Source: Rhizobium sp. TH135 (GTDB lineage Bacteria > Pseudomonadota > Alphaproteobacteria > Rhizobiales > Rhizobiaceae). Taken from it: 64,000 bases of DNA. This document shows, piece after piece, positions 29,153-37,820 of the stretch. The stretch's first letter is position 1, and the number at the start of each line of letters is the position of its first letter. The notes below the pieces were generated by a model, which was not told the origin of the DNA, ran no database searches, and saw nothing but the letters and a program-made list of their open reading frames with translations. Made by a program: the position numbers and the translations under genes. Where the stretch lies: contig NZ_PKRP01000002.1 of NCBI RefSeq assembly GCF_002855515.1, positions 186,001-250,000 on the forward strand. Direction: 5' to 3'.

Positions 29153-30241
29153 ATGCGTTCCAAGGTCCTCTCCTCGCTCCTTCTCGGCTGTCTGGTGCTC
29201 GCCGGCTGTAGCGCGCGCACCAATCCGATCGAAGTTCTGGGGCTGCAATCCCGTCCAGCACAACCGGTCCAGGCCGCGGCTGCCGCGCCCACCCCGGCCG
29301 TCGCCGTAAACGAGCAGACAGGGTCGATCGCAGCGGCATCTGCAGGCGCACAACCACAAGCGCTCGCCTGGGCTGGTGACACGTCAAACCAGGCCCACTT
29401 CGAATCCGCGACGATGACGGCGGGAATGCCGGTGCCGGATCAGCGTCCGGTCGCCATGCTTGCGCCGCCGGTTTCGCCGCTGGCCGCACCGGAACAGTCG
29501 CCCGCCCGTTCCGCAGGCCGCCACCGGGTCTACAACCAGCGTTTCAGCGATGCCAAGCCGATGAACTTCGGCAAGGTCAAGCCGAAGCACCATGCCGTTC
29601 ACGGCGTGGACGTATCCCGCTGGCAGGGCAATATCGACTGGGCAACGCTGCGCAGCCAGGGCGCCAACTTCGCCTATATCAAGGCGACCGATGGTGGCGA
29701 TCATCTGGATCCCATGTTCCACACCAACTGGAAGCGGGCGAAGGAAGCCGGCGTGAAGCGCGGCGCCTATCACTTCTTCTACTGGTGCCGCGTCGCCTCC
29801 GAGCAGGCCGATTGGTTCATCCGCAATGTCCCGCGCGATCCCGACGCGCTGCCGCCGGTCATCGATGTCGAATACAACGGTGAATCCAGCTGCCGCTTCC
29901 GGCTGTCTCCGGAAAAGGCCCGTGAGAAGATGCAGGTCTTTATGGACCGCCTCGAGCGTCACTACGGCAAGCGCCCCGTGATCTACACGGCCCCGGATTT
30001 CTACAAGGACAACCTCCGTGGTCAGTTCCTGGACTATCCCTTCTGGCTGCGTTCGGTCGCTGCCCATCCCTCCAAGATCTATCCGGATCGCAAGTGGGTC
30101 TTCTGGCAGTATTCCGGCTCTGGCCTCTCCCAGGGCGTCAACGGCAAGATCGACCTCAACGTCTTCTACGGCTCGGTGTCCGATTGGCAGAATTGGGTTG
30201 CCGGCAAGAAGGGCTGGGAAAGGGTTGCGGGCCTGCGCTAA
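29153..30241 (+). CDS. GH25 muramidase lipoprotein
   Basis: 362 residues from the ATG at 29153. The signal ends in the lipobox LAGC (about residue 18). A ~110-residue Ala/Pro-rich linker leads to the GH25 lysozyme domain: VHGVDVSRWQGNIDWATLR, FAYIKATDGGDHLDPMF, GAYHFFYWCR, and the catalytic pair in PPVIDVEYNGES. It ends with KWVFWQYSGSG and KIDLNVFYG, as in most GH25 enzymes. It should cleave the peptidoglycan glycan strand in the periplasm. It is a single gene. Confidence 0.9.
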   Translation: MRSKVLSSLLLGCLVLAGCSARTNPIEVLGLQSRPAQPVQAAAAAPTPAVAVNEQTGSIAAASAGAQPQALAWAGDTSNQAHFESATMTAGMPVPDQRPVAMLAPPVSPLAAPEQSPARSAGRHRVYNQRFSDAKPMNFGKVKPKHHAVHGVDVSRWQGNIDWATLRSQGANFAYIKATDGGDHLDPMFHTNWKRAKEAGVKRGAYHFFYWCRVASEQADWFIRNVPRDPDALPPVIDVEYNGESSCRFRLSPEKAREKMQVFMDRLERHYGKRPVIYTAPDFYKDNLRGQFLDYPFWLRSVAAHPSKIYPDRKWVFWQYSGSGLSQGVNGKIDLNVFYGSVSDWQNWVAGKKGWERVAGLR

Positions 30242-30259
30242 GGCCCGCGCGGCCTCTGC

Positions 30260-30439
30260 TCAGATTCCGACGCCGGGTTCTGTCACCGGCGGGTCGCGTG
30301 TCTCGTCCGGATTGGGGTTCGGCAATTCGCCGGGCAGAAGGTCCGGCTCCGGCTCTTCGACCGGGACCTCCGGTGCCCATGTGGGGGCCGGCATCGGCGG
30401 CTGATCGCCAAACGGTGATGATGGATCATTGATGGGCAT
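30260..30439 (-). CDS. small proline-rich acidic protein
   Basis: 59 residues from the ATG at 30437-30439, which has AGGGAG six bases upstream; a second ATG two codons earlier is less well spaced. The sequence is dominated by Pro, Glu and Asp (PVEEPEPDLLPGELPNPNPDE) with no signal peptide or membrane segment, so it is probably disordered. The family is not recognised. It converges on the GH25 gene and may be a lineage-specific stress protein. Confidence 0.55.
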   Translation of the reverse strand: MPINDPSSPFGDQPPMPAPTWAPEVPVEEPEPDLLPGELPNPNPDETRDPPVTEPGVGI

Positions 30440-30572
30440 GGTCATCTCCCTTGTGGGACGCCTTTCCGCGGGATGCGGTTGAGGTCGTCCGGTAAAGACC
30501 AATTCGCCGAACCTAGGCTTTGTTCCTGAACGAACCCGGCTAACGTCGTATTCCAGGCACGTCACCTGCTTC

Positions 30573-30597
30573 GGAACCTTCCGCATGCCGCGTGGTT
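30573..30597 (+). promoter_or_regulatory. EcfG-like promoter candidate before treZ (one mismatch)
   Basis: GGAAC (30573-30577), a 16-base spacer and GGTT (30594-30597) in place of CGTT, 35 bases before the treZ ATG. It is one of several such motifs across this island. Confidence 0.5.
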
Positions 30598-30632
30598 CTT
30601 TGCGCTGATGACATCAGCGGGAGGGCGAGTGG

Positions 30633-32483
30633 ATGGACGAGCGGCGATCGGGAGCATACGCCGAGGAACGAGCCATCCAGTGCGATCATCGTGTTTCCCC
30701 GAAAAGCTGGGGAGCGGAATACACCGCGCCCGGCGAGATGCGCTTCCGGATCTGGGCGCCGGCGGTCCAGGCCCTGAGCCTTCGCCTGATCGATGAGGAC
30801 GTTCCGATGTCGCCCGTGGGGGACGGCTGGTACGAACTGGTCGCCACAAACATTGCACCAGGCACCCCTTATTCCTTCGTCCTACCGGATGGGATGAGCG
30901 TTCCAGACCCGGCGGGCCGCGCTCTCGAAAGCGATGTGCATGGCCGCTCCCTTGTGGTCGACCCAACGGCCTATCGCTGGAAGACCACCGGCTGGAAGGG
31001 CCGGCCCTGGTCTGAAGCCGTCATCTACGAAATCCATGTCGGCACCTTCACGGACGAGGGGACCTTTGCCGCCGCAGCAACGAAACTGCCTCGCCTTGCC
31101 GAGCTCGGTATCACGATGATCGAGCTGATGCCGGTGGCGGCCTTCGGCGGCAGTCGCGGTTGGGGTTATGACGGCGTCCTGCTCTACACGCCACATCCTG
31201 CCTATGGTTCGCCCGACGACATGAAAGCTTTCATTGACGTAGCGCACGGCCTTGGCCTCATGGTCATCCTGGACGTTGTCTACAATCACGTCGGCTTTGA
31301 CGGGAACTATCTCGCCCGCTACGCACCCGATGTCTTTACCGACGAGGGCACTCCGTGGGGGCCGAGGCTCGATGTCTCTCAGCCGGCGACCAGGGATCTC
31401 GTTCTGGAAAACGCCCTCTACTGGCTCAAGGAATTTTCCCTCGACGGTTTGCGGCTCGATGCTGTCCATCAGATCGAGGACAATGCGAGCGATCCCCACA
31501 TCCTGGAGGAGATGGCGCTCCGTATCCGGGATACGCTGTCCGACCGCCACGTGCATCTCGTGGTCGAGGACGGCCGCAGCATCACGAGACTGCACGAGCG
31601 CAACGAAGACAACTCCGTCCGGCTCTACGACGGCGTCTGGAACGACGGCTATCACCACCTGATCCATGCCTGGGCCACGGGAGAACATGGTGGACATTTC
31701 AGCGTCTTCGCCGACAACTTCTGGCCCCGGATCGGAAAGACACTCGCAACTGGTTTTACCATCCAGGGCGAACGGATCGAAGGAAAGGGAGACGAGCTGG
31801 TTGGCGAGCCGAGTGGACATCTGCCTCCGGTTACCTTCGTCAACTTCCTGCAAAATCACGATCAGGTTGGCAATCGCGGTCGAGGCGAGCGGCTCTGGAG
31901 CCTCGTCGAGTCCGATCTCGGAGAAAGGTTGCTGGCACTGCTATTGCTGTCACCGCAGATCCCGCTTCTCTTCATGGGTGACGAGTTCCGCTCTCAAGGC
32001 CGGTTCTTCTTTTTTGGCGATTATCCCCCGGATCTCGACCAAAACGCACCCGAAGACCGATTGCGTCAGGCGCGTGATTTCGGCACCGAAGATCTGACCT
32101 TGGAGGAAATCCGCGATCCCAATGACGTCCAGACCTTCAACATCTCGAAACTCGATTGGCAGGAGGCGGACACCGCCGCTGGCCGAAGCGCGGCCGCCCA
32201 GTTCCGGGACTTGCTCGGCAAGCGCCGCGCCCATCTCGTGCCACTTCTTGAGAACATCGGTGGCGGTGTAGGCCACCTGCTGACCGCGGAGGAAGGGCGA
32301 CTTGCCATCGACTGGCAATTGGGCGAAAGGCGCTGGCAGTTGCGCTGCAACTTCAGCGACGATCATGTCACGCTGCCCCCGGTCCGTGGCGACACCATCC
32401 ACGTCATGCCGCGCGAGGCCGCGTCGGATATCCGGGATCTCGCAAGCTTTCCGCCCCATTCGCTCATCGTGGCGTGCGGATGA
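30633..32483 (+). CDS. treZ: malto-oligosyltrehalose trehalohydrolase (GH13)
   Basis: 616 residues. A CBM48-type N-domain (MRFRIWAPAVQALSLRL) precedes the GH13 barrel: WSEAVIYEIHVGTFT, VAAFGGSRGWGYDGV, the nucleophile Asp in LDGLRLDAVHQI, the acid Glu in LVVEDGRS, and FLQNHDQVGNRGRGERL. This combination is that of TreZ, which releases trehalose from maltooligosyltrehalose made by TreY. Trehalose protects against osmotic and desiccation stress. No treY is seen in this window. Start codon choice is the ATG at 30633; an EcfG-type promoter candidate lies just upstream. Confidence 0.9.
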   Translation: MDERRSGAYAEERAIQCDHRVSPKSWGAEYTAPGEMRFRIWAPAVQALSLRLIDEDVPMSPVGDGWYELVATNIAPGTPYSFVLPDGMSVPDPAGRALESDVHGRSLVVDPTAYRWKTTGWKGRPWSEAVIYEIHVGTFTDEGTFAAAATKLPRLAELGITMIELMPVAAFGGSRGWGYDGVLLYTPHPAYGSPDDMKAFIDVAHGLGLMVILDVVYNHVGFDGNYLARYAPDVFTDEGTPWGPRLDVSQPATRDLVLENALYWLKEFSLDGLRLDAVHQIEDNASDPHILEEMALRIRDTLSDRHVHLVVEDGRSITRLHERNEDNSVRLYDGVWNDGYHHLIHAWATGEHGGHFSVFADNFWPRIGKTLATGFTIQGERIEGKGDELVGEPSGHLPPVTFVNFLQNHDQVGNRGRGERLWSLVESDLGERLLALLLLSPQIPLLFMGDEFRSQGRFFFFGDYPPDLDQNAPEDRLRQARDFGTEDLTLEEIRDPNDVQTFNISKLDWQEADTAAGRSAAAQFRDLLGKRRAHLVPLLENIGGGVGHLLTAEEGRLAIDWQLGERRWQLRCNFSDDHVTLPPVRGDTIHVMPREAASDIRDLASFPPHSLIVACG

Positions 32484-32518
32484 CCAAAATTTGCAGTCAA
32501 AAATAGCGCCTCCCGGCG

Positions 32519-32543
32519 GGAACGTTTGCTGCACTTGGACGTT
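32519..32543 (+). promoter_or_regulatory. EcfG (general stress sigma) promoter, exact match
   Basis: GGAAC at 32519-32523, exactly 16 bases, then CGTT at 32540-32543. It lies 25 bases before the ATG of the small protein at 32569. This matches the GGAAC-N16/17-CGTT consensus of alphaproteobacterial EcfG/RpoE2 sigma factors. Confidence 0.8.
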
Positions 32544-32568
32544 TTGGCGATATCAGGAGGAGTGCGGC

Positions 32569-32823
32569 ATGACCCAGGTATATTGTGACATCATCCCTCA
32601 GGCCGGTGGCTGGTGCTTTTTGTCCGAGGAAGGCCAATCACCCATCTATCCGAGCCATAGGCTCGCTGTTGAAGCAGCTCGCAGCTATTCCGAGAGCCAG
32701 GTCGACAAGCGCAAGATACCTGTGCTGCGTCAGCAGGACCTGAAGGGGCGGATGCTGGAAGTTGCCGGCATCGTTCATGCCTGGGGTCAGGAGAACTCTT
32801 CCAAGATGGGTGGGCGCGCCTGA
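32569..32823 (+). CDS. small stress-associated protein (DUF2188-like)
   Basis: 84 residues with a strong AGGAGGAG site before the ATG at 32569. The sequence begins TQVYCDIIPQAGGWCFLSEE and continues PSHRLAVEAARSYSESQ. This short beta-sheet-then-helix layout, with a conserved Trp and a lysine/serine-rich end, is reminiscent of DUF2188 proteins. Function unknown. The exact EcfG promoter immediately upstream makes it a likely general-stress gene. Confidence 0.7.
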   Translation: MTQVYCDIIPQAGGWCFLSEEGQSPIYPSHRLAVEAARSYSESQVDKRKIPVLRQQDLKGRMLEVAGIVHAWGQENSSKMGGRA

Positions 32824-32974
32824 CTTAAGTCCGGCCGAAAGTATCGGAATATCAGTGACTTCGATCAGCGCAGACGCGGCCCGGCGAGGCATGCATGGAT
32901 GGTGTTCAGCCATCCATCTGCGTAAGCGCGGGCCTCAAAATCGTAGAGATCGAAATGCCGGACGGCGGGGGCTG

Positions 32975-33250
32975 TCACGGCGCCTCGTCGCTTTGCATCC
33001 GTACCGTCACCTTCTCCACGCCCGGAACCGTCAAGACCACCTCGACCGCACGATCCATTTCGTCGCGAGAGGCAACGGCACCGAAGAGAAAAATCTCTGC
33101 TCCGCTGGCCACGACCTTCAGCCCCTCCGCACCTGTCCCGGCCGTCAAGGCGAGCGCGTCTGCCACCCGTTGTTCCAGTGTGGTCTCGGGCGGATTTTCG
33201 TCCGCCACCACCGGCGTTTCGCCGTGGAAAAGTTGCGGTTTGAAGATCAT
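32975..33250 (-). CDS. BON-domain protein
   Basis: 91 residues from the ATG at 33248-33250, preceded by AAGGAGG. After a short N-terminus, LEQRVADALALTAGTGAEGLKVVASGAEIFLFGAVASRDEMDRAVEVVLTVPGVEKVTVRM has the alpha-beta-beta-alpha pattern and the glycine of a BON domain. BON proteins bind phospholipid and are commonly stress-induced (OsmY-like). There is no signal peptide, so this copy is probably cytosolic. A near-consensus EcfG promoter lies upstream on the same strand. Confidence 0.8.
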   Translation of the reverse strand: MIFKPQLFHGETPVVADENPPETTLEQRVADALALTAGTGAEGLKVVASGAEIFLFGAVASRDEMDRAVEVVLTVPGVEKVTVRMQSDEAP

Positions 33251-33280
33251 GGCATCCTCCTTGTTCAGTATCAGGGACCT

Positions 33281-33305
33281 AACGCCGCCATGTCCATTTG
33301 GTTCG
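33281..33305 (-). promoter_or_regulatory. EcfG-like promoter candidate for the BON gene (one mismatch)
   Basis: On the minus strand CGAAC-N16-CGTT (plus-strand AACG at 33281-33284 and GTTCG at 33301-33305), 30 bases upstream of the BON start codon. Only the first base of the -35 differs from consensus. Confidence 0.5.
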
Positions 33306-33351
33306 GTGTGAAAATCATCAATCTGCATCAGTCCTTCAGCAGGGGCGTCGT

Positions 33352-35055
33352 GTGAACCGGCTGGCCAGATCATTCCTGGGCGCCTTTCCCACCGCCTCGA
33401 TCGGCTCATATCTCGCGGTCATGGCGGTGCTTTCGACGCTGCCGCTCCTCGCCTTTGTAGCCTTCCTGTTGATGCAGCTAGAGCGCTCACAGTTCGAGGC
33501 ATTGCGCACCAACGTGGCAGATGATGCGCATGCGATCAGCCAGTCGGTGGAACGCAAGATCGCAGATATGGAAACCACGCTCGCCCTCTTGGCCAATTCG
33601 GTGGAGCTCCAACAGGGCGATCTCCAGGCGTTCCATACGCGGGTAGGGGAAAGCCTGAAGGCGAGCTCGCTCTACGTGATCCTGGCACGACGTGACGGAA
33701 GCCAGATCGTCAACACTCGCTTGCCTTGGGGAACGCCGCTTCGGCCCATGGCTAACCCGGAGTCCGTGCGCTCTGCTCTCAGGTCCGGCAATGTAGAAAT
33801 TTCAGACGTGTTTCTGGGCGCAACCAGCGAGCGTTGGGTGGTCAATCTGACAAGGCCGCTCGGCGAGCGCGGCCCGGCCGGTGTGGACGCCGTTGTCCTG
33901 ACCCAGGATGCAGCCAGTCTCGGAAGCCTCGCCTCCCGAAACGCGCTCTCACCTGGCTGGTCAGCCGCCCTTGTGGATGGCAAGGGCCGCATCGTCGTGT
34001 CGAGCGGGGCGGATAATCGGCCGTCTGGCACCGAGGTGGACCAGAGCTGGCTTGAGCTCATGTATGGATCCAACAACAGCGCCGTCTTCTACCGCGACGG
34101 CAGGCAACACTTGATGGGTTATGCCAAGGTCGCCGACTGGCCCTGGCGTGCGATCGTCTGGGGACCCGTAGACAGTCTCAACAGTTCCTTCGTCGCGCTC
34201 TGGAAAAGCCTGCTGATCGGAAGTCTTGTTTTCCTCACGCTGATACTCGGCGTTGTCATGGTTGCGGCCCATCATCTGCGCTCGGCAATCCGAAAGATCG
34301 CCTGCATGGCCGACCGGATCGGCCACGGAGACATCGTCTCACCGGAAAGGACCAAGATCGTCGAGGCAAACCAGGTCGCTGTCGCCCTGTCCAATGCCTC
34401 CTTCGACCGTGCGGAAGCCGAAGACCGCATCCATTTCATCCTGCAGGAACTCGTGCACCGGACGAAGAATATCCTCTCGCTCGTACAGGCGATGATGCGG
34501 CAGCTTGCGCGCGGCACCGACGACGTTGAGGAATTTCAACGTGCCGTCAGCGGCCGCTTGGCTGGTCTCGCCCAGTCGATCGAAGCGCTGGCCAAACAGC
34601 AATGGGGCGGCATTCCGCTCGCCTCGCTGGTCGACCTGCAATTGACGACCGTGACAGGGTCAAGTGACCGGATCTCCCGCCGCGGTCCTGATCTCCTGGT
34701 CAACGCGAATGCCGTTCAGAACCTCGGCCTCGTCTTCCACGAACTTGCCACCAATTCGGTCAAATACGGAGCCCTGTCCGTTCTCGAAGGCCGGCTCCGC
34801 ATCGAGTGGGAAATTTTGGCGCCCCTGGAGGAAGGGGAGGAGCCAAGGTTGCGCCTCCTCTGGTCCGAACAGCATGGTCCGCCGGTCAATCCGCCAACCC
34901 GCCGAGGCTTCGGCTCGACGGTCATCGAGCGTCACGCGGCAAGCTCCTTCGGGGGGCAGGTCTCGGTCGACTTCGACCCGGCAGGGCTCCGCTGGACCCT
35001 CGTTGCCCCACTGTCTTCCTTCCTTGCCCAGGCATCCGCTGATGACGGTGAGTGA
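33352..35055 (+). CDS. membrane sensor histidine kinase of the HWE type
   Basis: 567 residues starting at a GTG (33352) with AGGGG eight bases upstream. A first transmembrane helix (about 18-42) and a second (about 280-305) flank a periplasmic sensing region of dCache type. A HAMP-like stretch follows. The kinase has the histidine in FILQELVHRTKNILSLVQAM, the N box HELATNSVKYGAL, and LLWSEQHGPPV with GFGSTVIERHA, as in HWE/HisKA_2 kinases. No response regulator is adjacent. Such orphan kinases often feed the PhyR-NepR-EcfG stress cascade, which suits the surrounding stress genes. That link is inference. Confidence 0.85.
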   Translation: MNRLARSFLGAFPTASIGSYLAVMAVLSTLPLLAFVAFLLMQLERSQFEALRTNVADDAHAISQSVERKIADMETTLALLANSVELQQGDLQAFHTRVGESLKASSLYVILARRDGSQIVNTRLPWGTPLRPMANPESVRSALRSGNVEISDVFLGATSERWVVNLTRPLGERGPAGVDAVVLTQDAASLGSLASRNALSPGWSAALVDGKGRIVVSSGADNRPSGTEVDQSWLELMYGSNNSAVFYRDGRQHLMGYAKVADWPWRAIVWGPVDSLNSSFVALWKSLLIGSLVFLTLILGVVMVAAHHLRSAIRKIACMADRIGHGDIVSPERTKIVEANQVAVALSNASFDRAEAEDRIHFILQELVHRTKNILSLVQAMMRQLARGTDDVEEFQRAVSGRLAGLAQSIEALAKQQWGGIPLASLVDLQLTTVTGSSDRISRRGPDLLVNANAVQNLGLVFHELATNSVKYGALSVLEGRLRIEWEILAPLEEGEEPRLRLLWSEQHGPPVNPPTRRGFGSTVIERHAASSFGGQVSVDFDPAGLRWTLVAPLSSFLAQASADDGE

Positions 35056-35061
35056 CAGCTC

Positions 35062-35087
35062 GGAACCTTTGGCGTCGGTGTCGTGTT
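35062..35087 (+). promoter_or_regulatory. EcfG-like promoter candidate (one mismatch)
   Basis: GGAAC (35062-35066), 17 bases, then TGTT (35084-35087), 29 bases before the ATG of the 76-residue protein at 35117. Confidence 0.45.
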
Positions 35088-35116
35088 GATCACGATATCA
35101 CCGGAGGAAAGATGCC

Positions 35117-35347
35117 ATGACTGAAGATCGTCGAGATGAAGATCTAGACCGCATTCACAAGGATGCCGAAGGCCAGTTCGCGGGCACGCAGGCCGGGGGC
35201 GAAAGCGACGGCGTCGTCAGCGCCAAGCCGACTGTCATCACCGGCTCCGAAGATGCGACCGTGAACAAGTGGCCGCCCGGCAAGAAGGATCCGCCGAAGG
35301 ATTGGGACGCCAATTTCGATGTGATCGACCACTCTCAGGACAAGTAA
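35117..35347 (+). CDS. small hydrophilic hypothetical protein
   Basis: 76 residues after a strong GGAGGAAAG site. It is rich in Asp, Lys, Gly and Pro (KWPPGKKDPPKDWDANFDVIDHS) and lacks membrane or signal segments. The composition suggests a disordered, water-binding stress protein. I do not recognise a named family. It lies between the HWE kinase and other small stress-type genes. Confidence 0.65.
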   Translation: MTEDRRDEDLDRIHKDAEGQFAGTQAGGESDGVVSAKPTVITGSEDATVNKWPPGKKDPPKDWDANFDVIDHSQDK

Positions 35348-35430
35348 CCGCAGGTGCCGCTCGGAGGGCCGTGTGTGTCCGAGCGGCCGCTCTTACAGGG
35401 AGAGCCAGGGAAAGCCTCACCCGTGACCGA

Positions 35431-35751
35431 TCAATCGCTTTTGTTCAGCGCCTCGGTGAAGCCATTGGGTTCGCCAAGGTCGGATGAAGCCCGTCGCAGG
35501 GCCGATGCCCGTGCCTTCGCCGTCTCCAGGATATCGCGAATAGTCTCACCCTTTTCATGACCACGCCCGGTGCCGGCGGATGGCTCGGCCCCAGGATCTT
35601 CAGCGCCGTCCCTTAGCAGCACCTCCTGCTCGAGGTTGCGCAGCAGTTCCGGAGCCTGATCCGGGGTGATGAGGATGTCGCTCAACAGTGAAATCAGGAT
35701 TTCACGGTGGGCGTTGAGCCTTGCCTCGAGTGTCTTCAAATCTGTTTCCAT
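35431..35751 (-). CDS. small helical hypothetical protein
   Basis: 106 residues from the ATG at 35749-35751, preceded by AGGAGA. The first half is amphipathic helix (METDLKTLEARLNAHREILISLLSDI) and could form a coiled coil. The second half is charged and probably flexible. It is divergent from the 92-residue protein at 35843 with 91 bases between them. No function can be assigned. Confidence 0.65.
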   Translation of the reverse strand: METDLKTLEARLNAHREILISLLSDILITPDQAPELLRNLEQEVLLRDGAEDPGAEPSAGTGRGHEKGETIRDILETAKARASALRRASSDLGEPNGFTEALNKSD

Positions 35752-35777
35752 GAACCCGTCTCCTATGGTGCGAGAGG

Positions 35778-35802
35778 GGAACATTGGGCGGCTACAAATG
35801 TT
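35778..35802 (+). promoter_or_regulatory. EcfG-like promoter candidate (one mismatch)
   Basis: GGAAC (35778-35782), 16 bases, TGTT (35799-35802), 40 bases before the ATG at 35843, in the gap between two divergent small genes. Confidence 0.45.
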
Positions 35803-35842
35803 TCCTCAGGGAGCAATTTCTTCTGTCGAAAAGGAGTGCATC

Positions 35843-36121
35843 ATGTCCGATACGGTGCGCCCGCCACGCTGGCGCCGCTTTCCCGATCCGCGCGATCGGT
35901 TGATCATTGCGCTCTTCGCGCAACTGGAGGCGGAGCGCCAGACGCGGGAAACCCTGCGCATGGCAATCCGCGCGGGCACGATCGATCCCGCCGTCCTCGA
36001 AGCCATAGCCGATGATCCCGTTCCCGCCGTCGGCGAGGACATTGCCGCGCTGGAGCGGACCATCGCCGCGCGCGAGCGGTTCAACGCGGATGGCGATCAG
36101 CATATGGACGATTGGAGATGA
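35843..36121 (+). CDS. small charged hypothetical protein
   Basis: 92 residues with AAGGAG before the ATG at 35843. The sequence is Arg/Asp-rich (WRRFPDPRDRLIIALFAQLEAERQTRETL) and predicted helical, with no signal peptide. It ends MDDWR. Function unknown. A strong bidirectional terminator follows 58 bases after the stop. Confidence 0.65.
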   Translation: MSDTVRPPRWRRFPDPRDRLIIALFAQLEAERQTRETLRMAIRAGTIDPAVLEAIADDPVPAVGEDIAALERTIAARERFNADGDQHMDDWR

Positions 36122-36178
36122 GGCTCACGGCCTCTCTGATCTAGCGCGGAAACACTCCCGCGATCGACCCTGTAATAA

Positions 36179-36211
36179 ACAAAGGGCCCGGATCAGTTCC
36201 GGGCCCTTTGT
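36179..36211. terminator. bidirectional terminator between two convergent genes
   Basis: A 14-base perfect stem pairs ACAAAGGGCCCGGA (36179-36192) with its complement at 36198-36211 around TCAGT. AAA upstream and TTTGT at the 3' edge give U-rich ends on either strand. It separates the rightward gene at 35843 from the leftward glgA. Confidence 0.9.
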
Positions 36212-36236
36212 CACGACTGTCTGGCGCTGCGTCTGA

Positions 36237-37820
36237 TCAGTGACGCAATTCCACTGCAGCTTCCGTGAGCCGTCCATAAACCTCGGCATAGCTTTCGGCG
36301 CTGCGATCCCACGAATAATCGGCCCGCATCGCCTGCAACTGAAGGCGCGCCCATTTCCGTTTGTCGCCGTAAGCGTCAGCCGCACGCCGGATTGCATGGC
36401 GAAGTCCTTCCGGGCGAACCGGATGGAACTGGAAGCCGGTCGCCGCCCGTGCCGAAATCGCCGCATCATTGGCATCGATGATCGTCTCGGAAAGACCGCC
36501 TGTCCGTGATACCACCGGCACGCAGCCATAACGCAGGCCGTAAAGCTGCGTCAGGCCACAGGGCTCGAAGCGCGATGGCTGAATGATCGCATCCGAGCCG
36601 CCATGGATCAGGTGCGCGGTCGGCTCGTTGAAGCCGATCGAGACTGCCATTCGTCCCGGGAAGCGGGCGGCGGTAGCCTTGAGCGCATCCTCGATGTCAT
36701 GGTCTCCCTGGCCATGAACGATCAGTCGCCCACCCCAATGGAAGATTTCGTCCGCCACCTCGGCCAGCATGTCCATGCCCTTTTGCCAGGTGATGCGCGT
36801 GACAGCCGAGAACAGGGGGCCATCGCCCGGTTCCAGGTTGAAGCGCTCGAGCAGCAGCGCCTTGTTGTTCTTCTTGTTGCGCAGCGTCTTCATGTCGTAG
36901 CGGAACGGCAGATAGGGATCCGTGGCGGGGTTCCAGACCTCGTTGTCGATGCCGTTGACGATCCCCTGAAGCCGGTCCATGCGGGCGTTCAGCACACCGT
37001 CGAGGCCCATGCCGAAGGTCGGCGACAGGATCTCCCGCGCATAAGTGGGGCTCACGACCGTGATGTGATCGGCCGTCACAAGGCCACCCTTGAGGTAGCT
37101 GATATCGCCGAAATACTCCATCTGCTCGACCGAATAGACCTCGGGCGGCAAGCCGATATAGGGCAGCAGCGAGGCGGAATACTGCCCCTGAAAAGCAAGA
37201 TTGTGGATCGTCAGAACGACGGGAACGTCAGATCCCATCTGGCGGAGATAAACGGATGTGAGTGCCGACTGCCAGTCATGGGTATGCACCAGGTCAGGCT
37301 TCCAGCCGGGCAGCGCGCCGGCCGCAATTTCGGCGCCCGCCAGCGAAAGCACGGCAAAACGTTTCCAGTTGTCGGCATGGTCGACACCGTGCTCGTCGAC
37401 ATAAGGGCCGCCCGGCCGCTCATAAAGCGCCGGCGCATCGAGCACGAACAGGCTGAGGCCGTCGATCTCCAGATGGCGCAGAGTTGCCTTCTCACCGAGC
37501 AGATCGTCGAACTCCATCAGGGGCGGGTGCAGCCGTGCGAGCGCAAGGATGGATGGATAGCCGGGCACCAGCGTGTGGGTTTCGATGCCATAGGTGGACA
37601 GCGCCTTCGGAAGCGCGCCGGTCACATCGGCGAGGCCGCCGGTCTTGATCAGGGGATAGATTTCCGAGGTCACCGCCAGGACGTGCAAGGGCACGCGCGT
37701 GGGGTAATTGCGGCGGGGGCGAATCTCCTCATCTTCACGATGATAGGCATCACGCACGCGTTGAATAAATTGCGCTCGGCTGAGGGCTAGGGAAAGATCG
37801 AGTCCGGCCACCTTCGTCAC
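36237..37820 (-). CDS. glgA: glycogen synthase with an N-terminal extension
   Basis: 527 residues. The GT5 core starts at residue ~46 (LHVLAVTSEIYPLIKTGGLADVTGALPKAL), with the ADP-glucose-binding lysine in KTGGL. It continues through LVHTHDWQSAL, the C-domain ITWQKGMDMLAE, and IIQPSRFEPCGLTQLYGLRYG. It builds glycogen from ADP-glucose in the cytosol. The start is a GTG (37818-37820) overlapping the DUF2934 stop as GTGA. It adds ~45 residues to the usual N-terminus. The first ~35 include a charged helical part (FIQRVRDAYHREDEEIRPRR). No other glg genes are adjacent, so this may be a second, stress-related copy. Confidence 0.88.
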   Translation of the reverse strand: MTKVAGLDLSLALSRAQFIQRVRDAYHREDEEIRPRRNYPTRVPLHVLAVTSEIYPLIKTGGLADVTGALPKALSTYGIETHTLVPGYPSILALARLHPPLMEFDDLLGEKATLRHLEIDGLSLFVLDAPALYERPGGPYVDEHGVDHADNWKRFAVLSLAGAEIAAGALPGWKPDLVHTHDWQSALTSVYLRQMGSDVPVVLTIHNLAFQGQYSASLLPYIGLPPEVYSVEQMEYFGDISYLKGGLVTADHITVVSPTYAREILSPTFGMGLDGVLNARMDRLQGIVNGIDNEVWNPATDPYLPFRYDMKTLRNKKNNKALLLERFNLEPGDGPLFSAVTRITWQKGMDMLAEVADEIFHWGGRLIVHGQGDHDIEDALKATAARFPGRMAVSIGFNEPTAHLIHGGSDAIIQPSRFEPCGLTQLYGLRYGCVPVVSRTGGLSETIIDANDAAISARAATGFQFHPVRPEGLRHAIRRAADAYGDKRKWARLQLQAMRADYSWDRSAESYAEVYGRLTEAAVELRH

